The translations under genes and the position numbers were made by a program. Positions 9,205-18,434 of a stretch of 64,000 bases of DNA are shown in pieces (positions within the stretch are counted from its first letter, which is position 1; each line of letters begins with the position of its first letter). Under the pieces are notes generated by a model, which was not told where the DNA came from, made no database searches, and saw only the letters and a list, made by a program, of their open reading frames with translations. This DNA is from Planktosalinus lacus (GTDB lineage: Bacteria; Bacteroidota; Bacteroidia; Flavobacteriales; Flavobacteriaceae). The stretch lies in contig NZ_BMGK01000005.1 of the NCBI RefSeq assembly GCF_014640155.1, positions 124,001 through 188,000 of the forward strand, read 5' to 3'.

Positions 9205-9235
9205 TTGTGTTTTGATTAAAAAAAGTGTAGTTTTG
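9205..9235 (+). promoter_or_regulatory. Predicted glnN promoter with overlapping inverted repeat
   Basis: TTG (9205-9207), 20-base spacer, then TAGTTTTG (9228-9235), a full match to TAnnTTTG. GTAGTTT (9227-9233) is the left arm of a perfect inverted repeat whose right arm AAACTAC lies at 9243-9249, so the palindrome covers the -7 element and probable start point. Confidence 0.6.
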
Positions 9236-9261
9236 CTCTGTGAAACTACAAAACTCATTCT

Positions 9262-11448
9262 ATGTCTACACTACGGTTCTACGCCATTAAAGAAACTTTA
9301 AACAGGAAACCTGTTGTAATTGAAGAAAAGGAAAGACGTTCAAATTTATTTGGAAAAAACGTCTTTAATGAACACGCTATGCGTCAATACCTCACGAAAG
9401 AGGCTTATAACGCAGTTATGAATGCTCATGAGTTTGGTGCCAAAATACCAAGAGAATTGGCTGATCATATTTCAACGGGTATGAAAGAGTGGGCTATCTC
9501 CAAAGGGGTGACTCATTATACACATTGGTTTCAGCCATTAACAGGTGCTACAGCAGAAAAACACGATGCTTTTTTTGAAACCACTTCCAATGGGTTAGCA
9601 ATTGAAAAATTTGGCGGAGGCCAGTTAGTTCAACAAGAACCTGATGCATCAAGCTTTCCAAGTGGAGGTATACGAAATACTTTTGAAGCAAGAGGATATA
9701 CCGCTTGGGATCCTACTTCTCCGGCATTTATTATTGGTACAACACTTTGTATTCCAACAGTTTTTGTATCCTACACGGGTGAGGCTCTTGACTATAAAAC
9801 CCCATTATTAAGAGCACTTTCTGCTGTAGATGATGCTGCAACTGCTGTAGCAAAGTATTTTGATAAAAGCGTAACTAAAGTTCAAGCAACTTTAGGATGG
9901 GAGCAAGAATATTTTTTAATAGATTCAGCGTTGGCCACTTCCAGACCAGATTTAATGATGACCGGCAGAACGTTGTTAGGTCATACTTCAGCGAAAGGAC
10001 AACAACTTGAGGATCATTATTTTGGTTCAATTCCCTCACGAGTATTAAATTATATGCGTGATATGGAGCGAGAGTGTATGCTTTTAGGCATTCCTGTTAA
10101 AACAAGGCACAATGAAGTTGCTCCAAATCAGTTTGAATTGGCACCTATTTTTGAAGAATCCAATTTAGCTGTAGACCATAATTCATTGTTAATGGATGTG
10201 ATGGGAAAAGTAGCAGAACGTCACAATTTTGTGGTTTTGTTTCACGAAAAGCCTTTTAAAGGGGTTAATGGTAGCGGTAAGCACAACAACTGGTCATTGG
10301 CAACAAACACTGGTGTCAACCTTTTAGGCCCCGGAAATACTCCTATGAGCAACCTTCAGTTTCTCACCTTTTTTATAAATACCATTAAAGCTGTAGAAAG
10401 TTATGAAGAGTTAATTAGAGCGAGTATAGCAAGCGCGAGTAATGATCACAGGTTAGGGGCTAATGAAGCACCACCTGCTATTATTTCAGTGTTTATCGGT
10501 GAACAATTGACCAAGGTGCTTGACAATCTTGAGCATGTGACCAAAGGAAAACTTTCTCCGGAAGAAAAAACAGATTTAAAGTTAAATGTAGTTGGTAAAA
10601 TTCCTGAGATTCTACTTGATAATACAGATAGAAACAGAACATCTCCCTTTGCCTTTACAGGAAATAAATTTGAATTCAGGGCAGTAGGCTCCAAAGCTAA
10701 TTGTGCCAATCCAATGACTGTATTAAATACAATTGTTGCCAAACAGCTAGTTGAATTTAAAACAGCAGTGGACACTTTGATAGAGGAAAAGAAAATGAAA
10801 AAAGATGATGCAATTTTCAATGTACTGCGGGAATATATTAAAGACTCTAAACGCATCCTTTTTGAAGGAGATGGTTATGGAGAAGCTTGGGAAAAAGAAG
10901 CGAAGAAACGAAAATTAAGTAATTATAAAACAACTCCTGAAGCTCTTAAAGCTAAAATATCCAAAAAAGCCATCACTCTTTTTGAAGAAATGAGAATCAT
11001 GAATAAGGTTGAATCAAAAGCCCGTTATGAAATAGAGGTTGAAGATTACACCAAGCGCATTCAAATAGAAGGAAGGGTTTTGGGCGACATTGCAAGAAAT
11101 CATGTGATTCCAACAGCAATTAAATACCAAAGCGTTTTGGTAAATAATGTAAAAGGGCTAAAGGAAATATATGGCAATGGCTTTACAAAAATGGCTGAAC
11201 AACAATTAGAAATCATTGAAGCAATCAGTGAGCATATTGAGAAAATCAATGAAGGTGTAACTGAAATGACAGAAGAGCGAAAAAAAGCCAACAACATGAA
11301 TGATATTGAAAAAACAGCAAATGCCTATTGTGAAAATGTAAAACCACTTTTTGATGTAATCAGGTATCATTGTGATAAACTGGAATTACTAGTTGACGAC
11401 GAGCTGTGGCCATTGACAAAATACAGAGAGCTTTTGTTTACTAAATAA
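9262..11448 (+). CDS. glnN: Glutamine synthetase type III (GSIII)
   Basis: 728 residues, the length of GSIII, far longer than type I (~470) or II enzymes. The N-terminus (MSTLRFYAIKET) and blocks FGKNVFNEHAMRQYL, THYTHWFQPLTG, EKHDAFFE, GWEQEYFLID, KTRHNEVAPNQFELAP and GSGKHNNWSLATNTG are characteristic; the acidic and histidine residues in the last four form the metal and glutamate sites. It makes glutamine from glutamate, ammonia and ATP. Preceded by an unusually structured 142-base control region and followed by a strong terminator, so it is a single-gene unit. Confidence 0.96.
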   Translation: MSTLRFYAIKETLNRKPVVIEEKERRSNLFGKNVFNEHAMRQYLTKEAYNAVMNAHEFGAKIPRELADHISTGMKEWAISKGVTHYTHWFQPLTGATAEKHDAFFETTSNGLAIEKFGGGQLVQQEPDASSFPSGGIRNTFEARGYTAWDPTSPAFIIGTTLCIPTVFVSYTGEALDYKTPLLRALSAVDDAATAVAKYFDKSVTKVQATLGWEQEYFLIDSALATSRPDLMMTGRTLLGHTSAKGQQLEDHYFGSIPSRVLNYMRDMERECMLLGIPVKTRHNEVAPNQFELAPIFEESNLAVDHNSLLMDVMGKVAERHNFVVLFHEKPFKGVNGSGKHNNWSLATNTGVNLLGPGNTPMSNLQFLTFFINTIKAVESYEELIRASIASASNDHRLGANEAPPAIISVFIGEQLTKVLDNLEHVTKGKLSPEEKTDLKLNVVGKIPEILLDNTDRNRTSPFAFTGNKFEFRAVGSKANCANPMTVLNTIVAKQLVEFKTAVDTLIEEKKMKKDDAIFNVLREYIKDSKRILFEGDGYGEAWEKEAKKRKLSNYKTTPEALKAKISKKAITLFEEMRIMNKVESKARYEIEVEDYTKRIQIEGRVLGDIARNHVIPTAIKYQSVLVNNVKGLKEIYGNGFTKMAEQQLEIIEAISEHIEKINEGVTEMTEERKKANNMNDIEKTANAYCENVKPLFDVIRYHCDKLELLVDDELWPLTKYRELLFTK

Positions 11449-11450
11449 AT

Positions 11451-11482
11451 AAAATCCCGTTCCTCTGTGAACGGGATTTTTT
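11451..11482 (+). terminator. Intrinsic terminator after glnN
   Basis: AAAATCCCGTTC (11451-11462) pairs perfectly with GAACGGGATTTT (11469-11480) around a 6-base loop, followed by more T's, directly after the stop codon. Confidence 0.9.
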
Positions 11483-11489
11483 AATTGAT

Positions 11490-11497
11490 TATTTTTG
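11490..11497 (+). promoter_or_regulatory. Predicted -7 element for the PurM-like gene
   Basis: TATTTTTG matches TAnnTTTG and ends 17 bases before the ATG at 11515. This argues against the in-frame TTG at 11485 as the start, because it would lie upstream of the transcript. Confidence 0.6.
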
Positions 11498-11514
11498 TAT
11501 TTCAATTAATAAAA

Positions 11515-12693
11515 ATGAGCCAGGAAATAAGTAAAAGATATTTGCAAAGGGGTGTTTCTGCCGGAAAAGAAGATGTGCACAACGCTATCAAAAATGTAGA
11601 TAAAGGACTTTATCCAAAAGCCTTTTGTAAAATAATCCCTGATTATTTAACCAATGATAAAGACTACTGTCTTATTATGCATGCAGACGGAGCCGGAACA
11701 AAATCATCCTTGGCTTATATGTATTGGAAAGAAACCGGTGATCTGTCAGTGTGGAAGGGCATTGCCCAGGATGCACTCATTATGAACATTGACGATCTTT
11801 TGTGTGTGGGTGCTACAGACAATATTTTACTTTCTTCAACCATTGGGAGAAATAAAAACCTGATTCCGGGTGAAGTTATTTCAGCCATTATTAATGGAAC
11901 CGAAGAACTGATTGAAGAATTGAAAAGTTTTGGAGTGACCATTCACTCGACAGGAGGTGAAACTGCCGATGTAGGAGATTTAGTGAGAACCATTATTGTA
12001 GATTCAACTGTTACGGCCAGAATGAGGCGCAGCGATGTAATTGATAATGCCAACATTCAACCCGGAGATGTCATTGTAGGATTAGCTTCTTTTGGGCAGG
12101 CCACTTACGAAAAAGAGTACAACGGTGGTATGGGAAGCAATGGCTTGACCTCTGCACGCCACGACGTTTTTGAAAAATATTTAGCCAAAAAATTCCCTGA
12201 AAGTTTTGACGCTTCAGTTCCGGGGGAATTGATCTATTCAGGAAGTAAAAAATTGACTGATAGAGTGGAAGACAGTCAGCTTGATGCCGGAAAGCTGGTA
12301 CTTTCTCCCACAAGAACCTATGCGCCTGTGATAAAAAAAATTCTTTCAAAATACAATTCTGGAGATATCCATGGGATGGTGCATTGCAGTGGTGGAGCAC
12401 AAACTAAAATTCTCCATTTTATTGATAAGTTACATATCATCAAAGATAATCTCTTTGATGTACCACCACTTTTTAAACTCATACAACAGGAATCAGGCAC
12501 AGACTGGAAAGAAATGTATCAGGTTTTCAATATGGGCCATAGAATGGAAATATATTGTAACGAATCTATTGCTGCAAACCTCATTAATATTTCTAAGAGT
12601 TTCAATGTTGATGCTCAGATAGTGGGAAGGGTAGAAGCTTCCGCAGAAAAGAAACTTACTATTGAAAGTGAATTGGGTGTATTTGAATACTAA
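11515..12693 (+). CDS. purM: PurM-like phosphoribosylformylglycinamidine cyclo-ligase (AIR synthase family)
   Basis: 392 residues from ATG 11515 (MSQEISKRYLQRGVSAGKEDV). The N-terminal ATP-binding half has SAGKEDVHNAI, HADGAGTKSSLAY, and MNIDDLLCVGA; the Gly-rich stretch HSTGGETADVGDLVRTI is typical of AIR synthases. The family closes the imidazole ring in purine synthesis. It is somewhat longer than E. coli PurM (345) and diverges from it, matching the form annotated as AIR synthase or AIR-synthase-related in Flavobacteriia. Followed 15 bases later by an MFS gene, probably co-transcribed. Confidence 0.8.
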   Translation: MSQEISKRYLQRGVSAGKEDVHNAIKNVDKGLYPKAFCKIIPDYLTNDKDYCLIMHADGAGTKSSLAYMYWKETGDLSVWKGIAQDALIMNIDDLLCVGATDNILLSSTIGRNKNLIPGEVISAIINGTEELIEELKSFGVTIHSTGGETADVGDLVRTIIVDSTVTARMRRSDVIDNANIQPGDVIVGLASFGQATYEKEYNGGMGSNGLTSARHDVFEKYLAKKFPESFDASVPGELIYSGSKKLTDRVEDSQLDAGKLVLSPTRTYAPVIKKILSKYNSGDIHGMVHCSGGAQTKILHFIDKLHIIKDNLFDVPPLFKLIQQESGTDWKEMYQVFNMGHRMEIYCNESIAANLINISKSFNVDAQIVGRVEASAEKKLTIESELGVFEY

Positions 12694-12708
12694 AATTCAC
12701 GGTTCCAA

Positions 12709-13923
12709 ATGAAACTTTCAAAATCCTTTTTTGTTGCAAACAGTTCGTTGTTACTGTTTGGGGTTTTGTTCACCTTTTCGTCCAGTTTTGGGCAGACTTT
12801 TTTCATATCACTTTTTAAGCCACATCTTCAAAATGAATTTGTATTAACTGAAACAGAATTTAGTACGCTGTATGCTGTTGCAACCATAGGTAGTGCTTTT
12901 ACACTCACCTGGCTTGGGAGGTTTATAGACAGTACAAGATTACCAAAATTTAGTTCACTTGTGATTTTGGGATTGGCAATTGCTTTGTCTGCTTTTGCTC
13001 TTAGTTACTCTGCGATTTTTTTATTATTGGCCTTGTATGGTCTGCGATTATTTGGGCAAGGTTTGATGTCACATACATCGATAACGGCAATGGCAAAATT
13101 TTTTGATAAAAACAGAGGAAAAGCAATAAGTATTGCCGCCGTGGGGCATCCTATAGCAGAAGCTGTTTTACCAATAACTATAGTTTTATTATTAGGTTTT
13201 TTTGATTGGCGAATTGTTATTATATTGTGTGTTTTGTTTGTTGTTTTAACAATTCCATTTTCAAGGTATTTATTGTTTACAAAACGCAATTTTACACGAT
13301 TGAAAATGTATATACCTTCGTCGATGTCTGTCGATGAAAGAAAAGCTTCACGTCCTGTAAATATTATTAAAACGAGGGCTTTTTGGGCTATTGCACCATT
13401 AAATTTCTCTAGTGCTACTATTGGAACTGCATATATATTTTTTCAATTGAAGATTGGTGATTTAAAAGATTGGTCACCGGCATTTATTGCTTTGAGCTTT
13501 TCGGGATATGCCATTGGGAATTTTTGTATGGCTTTAGTCTCAGGGTGGTTGACAGATCTATATTCAGCAAGAACCCTTTACCCTTTGTATATTCTTCCAT
13601 TCATATTAGGATTGTTATTCTTTATTTTTAATGATAGCCAATGGTCCTATGTTGTTTTTATAACTTCAATAGGCGTCACAAACGGATTTGGAGCAACAGT
13701 AAAAAACGCTGTTTTAGCAGAGGTATATGGAACAAAAATAGTAGGTTCTGTTCGTAGTTTGTTTATAACGGTAATGGTTTTTGCTACTGCAGTAGGCCCG
13801 GTATTATTTGGATTTTATTTAGACCGAGGCATAAATTTTACAACATTAAGTGTCATTTCTTTAGCCTTCTTCATATTGATGATGCTGAATGCATTTCGGG
13901 TTTACAGAATTAAATCAGTCTAA
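12709..13923 (+). CDS. Major facilitator superfamily transporter
   Basis: 404 residues with about 12 hydrophobic segments in two halves joined by a basic loop around residues 195-215 (LFTKRNFTRLKMY, VDERKASRP). The first half contains WLGRFIDSTRLPKFS, the MFS loop 2-3 motif, and the layout resembles small-solute or monocarboxylate/oxalate-type carriers. Substrate unknown. It follows the PurM-like gene after 15 bases and ends in an A/T-rich stem-loop. Confidence 0.85.
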   Translation: MKLSKSFFVANSSLLLFGVLFTFSSSFGQTFFISLFKPHLQNEFVLTETEFSTLYAVATIGSAFTLTWLGRFIDSTRLPKFSSLVILGLAIALSAFALSYSAIFLLLALYGLRLFGQGLMSHTSITAMAKFFDKNRGKAISIAAVGHPIAEAVLPITIVLLLGFFDWRIVIILCVLFVVLTIPFSRYLLFTKRNFTRLKMYIPSSMSVDERKASRPVNIIKTRAFWAIAPLNFSSATIGTAYIFFQLKIGDLKDWSPAFIALSFSGYAIGNFCMALVSGWLTDLYSARTLYPLYILPFILGLLFFIFNDSQWSYVVFITSIGVTNGFGATVKNAVLAEVYGTKIVGSVRSLFITVMVFATAVGPVLFGFYLDRGINFTTLSVISLAFFILMMLNAFRVYRIKSV

Positions 13924-13952
13924 AAGTTTATAATGTTTATTATCAACTTTTT
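13922..13952 (+). terminator. Possible A/T-rich terminator after the MFS gene
   Basis: AAAAGTT (13922-13928) and ATAAT (13930-13934) pair with ATTAT (13939-13943) and AACTTTT (13945-13951), with one internal mismatch and a 4-base loop, then T's. The stem starts inside the stop codon. All-A/T pairing apart from one G-C makes it weak. Confidence 0.4.
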
Positions 13953-14050
13953 ATAATAATTTTAGTTTTAATAAAACCAAAGAGTTTCTTTTTTCGTATA
14001 CAGGTTTATGTAGGAATAATCCTAGTTCTATTGACTAACTAAACTGGAAT

Positions 14051-14788
14051 ATGATGCTAAATAACTACTTTACTAACAAATACACCCAACTCATTATTTT
14101 AACTTTAATATTGATAGCTGTCAATATGTATGTAATTGCATTCTTGGATATGTCACAAAGCAGAATGATGCGCGTATTATCAGTGTTTTTATTTTTCATT
14201 TTTTTCATTTTTTATAAAAATTATTGGAAGGGCTTTGTGTTTCTTGCATTGATTTTATTTATGCTTAGGGATTTGTTTATTATCAATTATGAAATTCCCG
14301 CTTACAAAACATCTTCATTTTTATTTACGATTAGTGCATATATTTCACTCATTTATTTTTCTATAAAAAAACTCAAAATCTCTGGTTTTACTCCGGCAAT
14401 TCTAATTTTTGCAATTTCTTTGATAGGTTTAAATATTTTCAACCTTTATTACCTTTCTGAAATTCTAAACGAAGGACTTGATAATGGTTTTCAGCTAATT
14501 CTCTTTTATTTGCAAGGGGGAACTTTGTTAGTGCTTGGCTTTGCGGCTTATCTTTACTATGATAGATATTTTGGAAAAACCCCTTTACATTATTTGTATT
14601 TTGTGATTGCCTTTATTTTTTCTGATTTGTGTGGACTTGCAGCATACTTTTATAAAATTGAAGCGGCTTTTTTTCTTGAACGTTTTTTCTATTTAATCGC
14701 GCTTTCCCTGTTGGTGAATTTTGCGTTGACCACATCTTCTTCTAAAAATGAAGGTAGATTGCGTATAGAAAAGGAGTCTTATATTTAA
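14051..14788 (+). CDS. Integral membrane protein of unknown function
   Basis: 245 residues, with about seven or eight hydrophobic segments spread over the whole length and only short polar loops; ends in a charged tail (SSKNEGRLRIEKESYI). I do not recognise a named family; a YhhN-like fold is conceivable but no motif proves it. ATG at 14051 is followed by another ATG at 14054, and either could be used. Flanked by gaps of 127 and 125 bases, so probably its own unit. Confidence 0.6.
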   Translation: MMLNNYFTNKYTQLIILTLILIAVNMYVIAFLDMSQSRMMRVLSVFLFFIFFIFYKNYWKGFVFLALILFMLRDLFIINYEIPAYKTSSFLFTISAYISLIYFSIKKLKISGFTPAILIFAISLIGLNIFNLYYLSEILNEGLDNGFQLILFYLQGGTLLVLGFAAYLYYDRYFGKTPLHYLYFVIAFIFSDLCGLAAYFYKIEAAFFLERFFYLIALSLLVNFALTTSSSKNEGRLRIEKESYI

Positions 14789-14879
14789 TACACACTTCAC
14801 ATTTTTAGTCAATTCTTTTATGAATTCACCTTTCAGATGCTTTTCCTTTAGATATTAATTTTAATAGATTAAATTATCT

Positions 14880-14887
14880 TAAATTTG
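14880..14887 (+). promoter_or_regulatory. Predicted -7 element for prfA
   Basis: TAAATTTG matches TAnnTTTG and ends 26 bases before the prfA ATG at 14914. No clear -33 TTG is visible. GAGGGA at 14903-14908 might act as a weak Shine-Dalgarno. Confidence 0.5.
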
Positions 14888-14913
14888 CTACACTCAAAAA
14901 ACAGAGGGAATTT

Positions 14914-15990
14914 ATGATAGAAAAACTTCAAATAATTAAACAGCGCTTTGATGAAGTAAGTGATTTAATCATCCAGCCTGATATTATTTCTGATCAAAAA
15001 AGATATGTTCAACTAAATAAAGAATATAAAGATTTACGCAAACTGATGGATAAACGCGAAGAATACATTTCGCTGACAAACAGTATTGCTGAAGCTGAAG
15101 AAATTATTAACGAAGGCAGCGATGCTGAAATGGTTGAGATGGCAAAAATGGAAATGGATACTGCAAAAGATCGTTTGCCAATACTTGAAGAAGAAATCAA
15201 GTTTATGTTGATCCCAAAAGACCCCGAAGACGCTAAAAACGTTGTGATGGAAATAAGAGCTGGCACCGGTGGTGACGAAGCTTCCATTTTTGCAGGTGAT
15301 TTGTTCAGAATGTACTCCAAGTATATTGAAAGCAAAGGTTGGTCATTCAATGTGATGGATTTTAGTGAAGGAACAAATGGTGGCTATAAAGAAATTCAAT
15401 TTGAAGTAAATGGTGAAGATGTTTACGGCACATTAAAGTTTGAAGCCGGTGTTCACCGTGTGCAACGTGTCCCGCAAACAGAAACACAGGGTCGTGTTCA
15501 CACCAGCGCAGCTACCGTAATGGTATTGCCCGAAGCTGAAGAGTTTGACGTGCAAATTGACCCTAAAGATGTAAGAATAGACTTTTTCTGTTCTTCAGGT
15601 CCGGGAGGTCAATCGGTTAATACTACTTATTCTGCAGTACGTTTAACACACGTTCCAACGGGTATAGTAGCACAATGTCAGGATGAAAAATCCCAACATA
15701 AAAATAAAGATAAAGCATTTAAGGTATTGAGGTCAAGGTTGTATGATATCGAGTTGGCTAAACGCCAGGAAGAAGATGCAGCAAAACGTAACTCACAAGT
15801 GAGCAGTGGTGACAGAAGTGCAAAAATCAGAACTTATAACTATCCACAAGGGAGAGTTACTGACCACCGGATTGGTTTGACTTTATATGATTTGGGTAAT
15901 ATAATAAATGGTGATATTCAAAAAATTATTGACGAACTTCAATTAGTAGACAATACTGAAAAACTGAAGGAAAACAGCGACGTATTTTAA
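14914..15990 (+). CDS. prfA: Peptide chain release factor 1
   Basis: 358 residues. The tripeptide that reads the stop codon has the RF1 form PxT, here P187-Q188-T189 in [18 protein letters not shown], and the GGQ catalytic motif is at 231-233 ([12 protein letters not shown]). RF1 releases peptides at UAA and UAG. The flanking serine after GGQ (GGQS) replaces the more common histidine. Followed by pyrF after 34 bases; same strand and likely same transcript. Confidence 0.97.
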   Translation: MIEKLQIIKQRFDEVSDLIIQPDIISDQKRYVQLNKEYKDLRKLMDKREEYISLTNSIAEAEEIINEGSDAEMVEMAKMEMDTAKDRLPILEEEIKFMLIPKDPEDAKNVVMEIRAGTGGDEASIFAGDLFRMYSKYIESKGWSFNVMDFSEGTNGGYKEIQFEVNGEDVYGTLKFEAGVHRVQRVPQTETQGRVHTSAATVMVLPEAEEFDVQIDPKDVRIDFFCSSGPGGQSVNTTYSAVRLTHVPTGIVAQCQDEKSQHKNKDKAFKVLRSRLYDIELAKRQEEDAAKRNSQVSSGDRSAKIRTYNYPQGRVTDHRIGLTLYDLGNIINGDIQKIIDELQLVDNTEKLKENSDVF

Positions 15991-16024
15991 GGTTATAGTA
16001 AAGCAAATAAAAAAAAACAATAGA

Positions 16025-16846
16025 TTGACACGGGAATTTTTAATAGAACAAATCTGGCAAAAGCAATCCTTTCTATGCATTGGTTTGGATGTTGACATCG
16101 ATAAAATCCCCAAACATCTTCTTCGATTTGAATATCCTATTTTTGAATTTAACAAAGCCATCATTGATGCTACCCATCAGTATGTTGTTGCTTACAAACC
16201 AAATATGGCTTTTTATGAAGCAAACGGTTTAAAAGGCTGGAAATCCCTTGAAAAAACAATTAAATATCTCAATAAAAATTACCCTGAAGTATTTACCATT
16301 GCAGATGCCAAGCGTGGCGACATTGGTAATACTTCATCAATGTATGCCAAAGCTTTTCTAAAAGATTTGGATTTTGATTCGATCACCGTGGCTCCTTATA
16401 TGGGAAAAGACTCGGTAGAACCTTTTTTAAATTTTGAAGATAAATTTACCATACTTCTGGCACTAACATCCAATGAAGGCGCTTTTGATTTTCAAACACT
16501 TTCAACTCAAGATTCACCACTTTATAAAAAAGTGCTTGAAACTTCAAAAACATGGAACTATGCTCATCGCTTGATGTATGTGGTGGGAGCCACCAAGGCT
16601 GAATATTTTAAAGAAATCAGAAGCATAGTACCAAATAATTTTTTGTTGGTTCCGGGTGTGGGTGCTCAAGGAGGAAGTCTTCAGGAAGTGTGTAAGTATG
16701 GGTTGAATAAAGATATTGGTTTGCTGATAAATTCTTCAAGGGGGATTATTTACGCTTCAAGCGAAAGTGATTTTTCTGAAAAAGCTGCAGTTGAAGCTAA
16801 AAAACTACAGTTGGAAATGAAGCAAATTCTTGAAAACCATTTTTAA
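16025..16846 (+). CDS. pyrF: Orotidine 5'-phosphate decarboxylase
   Basis: 273 residues of the longer PyrF subfamily found in Bacteroidota and mycobacteria. The catalytic motif DAKRGD is at 94-99 with lysine 96; other conserved blocks are FLCIGLDVD (16-24), [12 protein letters not shown] and [11 protein letters not shown]. It makes UMP from OMP, the last step of pyrimidine synthesis. The start is TTG at 16025, chosen because the family N-terminus ([21 protein letters not shown]) begins there and no ATG precedes it in frame. The next gene starts 5 bases after its stop. Confidence 0.93.
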   Translation: MTREFLIEQIWQKQSFLCIGLDVDIDKIPKHLLRFEYPIFEFNKAIIDATHQYVVAYKPNMAFYEANGLKGWKSLEKTIKYLNKNYPEVFTIADAKRGDIGNTSSMYAKAFLKDLDFDSITVAPYMGKDSVEPFLNFEDKFTILLALTSNEGAFDFQTLSTQDSPLYKKVLETSKTWNYAHRLMYVVGATKAEYFKEIRSIVPNNFLLVPGVGAQGGSLQEVCKYGLNKDIGLLINSSRGIIYASSESDFSEKAAVEAKKLQLEMKQILENHF

Positions 16847-16851
16847 GATTG

Positions 16852-17637
16852 ATGGACTATTTTGATCAACTAAAAAGACCAATTTCCCTCTTAAAAACAC
16901 CTTCCCGAATAGTATCACTGGTTCCTTCTCAAACAGAATTACTAGTGGATTTAGGACTGGAAGAGAATATTGTGGGAATCACTAAATTTTGTGTGCATCC
17001 AATTCATTTGAAAAAACAAAAAACAATTGTGGGGGGCACCAAGCAGGTACATTTTGAAAAAATTAAAGCGCTCTCTCCAGATATCATAATTTGTAATAAA
17101 GAAGAAAATACTAAAGAAATGGTTGCTAAACTTGAAACCATTGCTCCGGTCTGGATAAGTGACATCAAGAACATTTCAAATTGCATTGAAATGATTAGTG
17201 CTTTTGGAAATATATTTTCAGTAGAAAAAAAAGCGAAAGAAATCAATGAGAATATTCAAAAGAATCTGGTTTCCTTTAAAAACAGTGTTGCAAAAAGCTC
17301 AAGTTTGAAAACTGCTTACCTTATTTGGAAAGATCCTTATATGGCTGCAGGAAAAAATACTTTCATTGATGAGTTATTGCAACTCAATAAATTTGAAAAT
17401 ATATTTTCAAGTCGAGATGTGAGGTATCCGGAAATAACTATTGAGGACCTTCATTATGCTGAACTTATTTTGTTGTCAACAGAACCATTTCCGTTTAAGC
17501 ACATTCATGTCGAACATTTAAAATCAGAATTGGGGAATAAAAAAATACTCCCCGTTGACGGGGAGTATTTTAGTTGGTATGGCTCAAGACTTCTTAAAAC
17601 GTTTGATTATTTTAAGAAATTACAGTCAAAAATTTGA
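16852..17637 (+). CDS. BtuF-like helical-backbone metal/corrinoid receptor
   Basis: 261 residues from ATG 16852. The opening (TPSRIVSLVPSQTELLVDLGL, VGITKFCVHP) and KALSPDIIICNKEEN match the periplasmic binding protein fold of vitamin B12/iron siderophore receptors. There is no signal peptide, so it is not an obvious secreted component. The C-terminal block DGEYFSWYGSRL is strongly conserved in this family, and its codons also form the opposite-strand terminator at 17542-17571. Five bases after pyrF; no transporter genes are adjacent. Confidence 0.75.
   Translation: MDYFDQLKRPISLLKTPSRIVSLVPSQTELLVDLGLEENIVGITKFCVHPIHLKKQKTIVGGTKQVHFEKIKALSPDIIICNKEENTKEMVAKLETIAPVWISDIKNISNCIEMISAFGNIFSVEKKAKEINENIQKNLVSFKNSVAKSSSLKTAYLIWKDPYMAAGKNTFIDELLQLNKFENIFSSRDVRYPEITIEDLHYAELILLSTEPFPFKHIHVEHLKSELGNKKILPVDGEYFSWYGSRLLKTFDYFKKLQSKI
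17535..17571 (-). terminator. Terminator of the DUF4197 gene, embedded in the opposite gene
   Basis: A perfect 12-bp stem (17542-17553 with 17560-17571) and 6-base loop. Read on the minus strand the stem is followed by seven T's, while on the plus strand only TTTTAG follows, so it is oriented to stop transcription coming from the DUF4197 gene ending at 17638. It lies wholly inside the coding sequence of the plus-strand BtuF-like gene, over the codons for KILPVDGEYF. Confidence 0.8.
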
Positions 17638-18351
17638 TTAATAATTCTGATCCTGTAACGCAAATACACTTCTTAAAATATCAGTAGTTCTAGATGAAAA
17701 ATTAGTTCTGATTTCTTTTTCTTCAACTGCAATCATAGTATACACACCCTTTAAAGCTTCCTGGGTCACATAATCTGCCAAATCAGGGTTTACATTGCTT
17801 GTTAAAGGAATAGCATTGTATTGCGTAATGATATTATTCCAAATTTGAGTAGCTCCCACTTTATCAAGTGAACTGGAAATTACCGGATTGAACTTTCCAT
17901 AAAGTTCATGGGTTGTTTTATTAGTGAGGTATTGTGTGGCTGCATCATCTGCACCCATTAAGATCGTTCGAGCATCGTTAAAAGTAATTTGCTTTACGGC
18001 AGTAACAAAAATAGGGGTTGCTTCTTTTACTGCATCTTCTGCAGCTCTGTTTAAAACTTTTAAGCCTTCATCCGCCAAATTACCCATACCAATATCTCTT
18101 AGGGTTTTGTCAACCTTTTGTAATTCTTGAGGAAGCATTATTTTAACTAGCTCGTTTCTGAAAAAACCATCTGTTTGTGTGAGTTTAGAAACCTGTTTGT
18201 CAATGCCATTATCCAATGCCTGACGCAAGCCGGAAGCTATATCTGCATTTGTAATACCACCACCTTCCTGTGGCAAGGTGTTTACCACTTGTTGTAATTC
18301 TGCACAAGAAAATAATCCAAAAGCAAGAAATAAGATAAATGATTTTTTCAT
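17638..18351 (-). CDS. DUF4197 lipoprotein
   Basis: 237 residues. Signal peptide with lipobox LFSC (cysteine 16), then a mostly helical domain with ADIASGLRQALDNGIDKQV, DGFFRNELVKIMLPQEL and ADDAATQYLTNKTTHELYGKF, which I recognise as DUF4197. Function unknown; a predicted envelope lipoprotein. Its stop codon abuts that of the convergent BtuF-like gene (no gap), and its terminator lies inside that gene. Confidence 0.85.
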   Translation of the reverse strand: MKKSFILFLAFGLFSCAELQQVVNTLPQEGGGITNADIASGLRQALDNGIDKQVSKLTQTDGFFRNELVKIMLPQELQKVDKTLRDIGMGNLADEGLKVLNRAAEDAVKEATPIFVTAVKQITFNDARTILMGADDAATQYLTNKTTHELYGKFNPVISSSLDKVGATQIWNNIITQYNAIPLTSNVNPDLADYVTQEALKGVYTMIAVEEKEIRTNFSSRTTDILRSVFALQDQNY

Positions 18352-18374
18352 AGAATAATTTTTCTTGTAAATAT

Positions 18375-18410
18375 AAAAAAAAGCATCCCGATTGAGACCG
18401 GGATGCTTTT
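18375..18410 (-). terminator. Intrinsic terminator of the type IX-secreted protein gene
   Basis: AAAAGCATCCCG (18379-18390) pairs perfectly with CGGGATGCTTTT (18399-18410), 8-base loop. On the minus strand the stem runs straight into eight T's, which places it as the terminator for the gene ending at 18435. Confidence 0.88.
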
Positions 18411-18434
18411 AAAATAACTATACTAGTATATTAA

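Noticed and set aside
17542-17571. The same hairpin considered as a plus-strand terminator for the BtuF-like gene
   Set aside because: It lies 66 bases before the plus-strand stop codon and only TTTTAG follows; the T-tract is on the other side.
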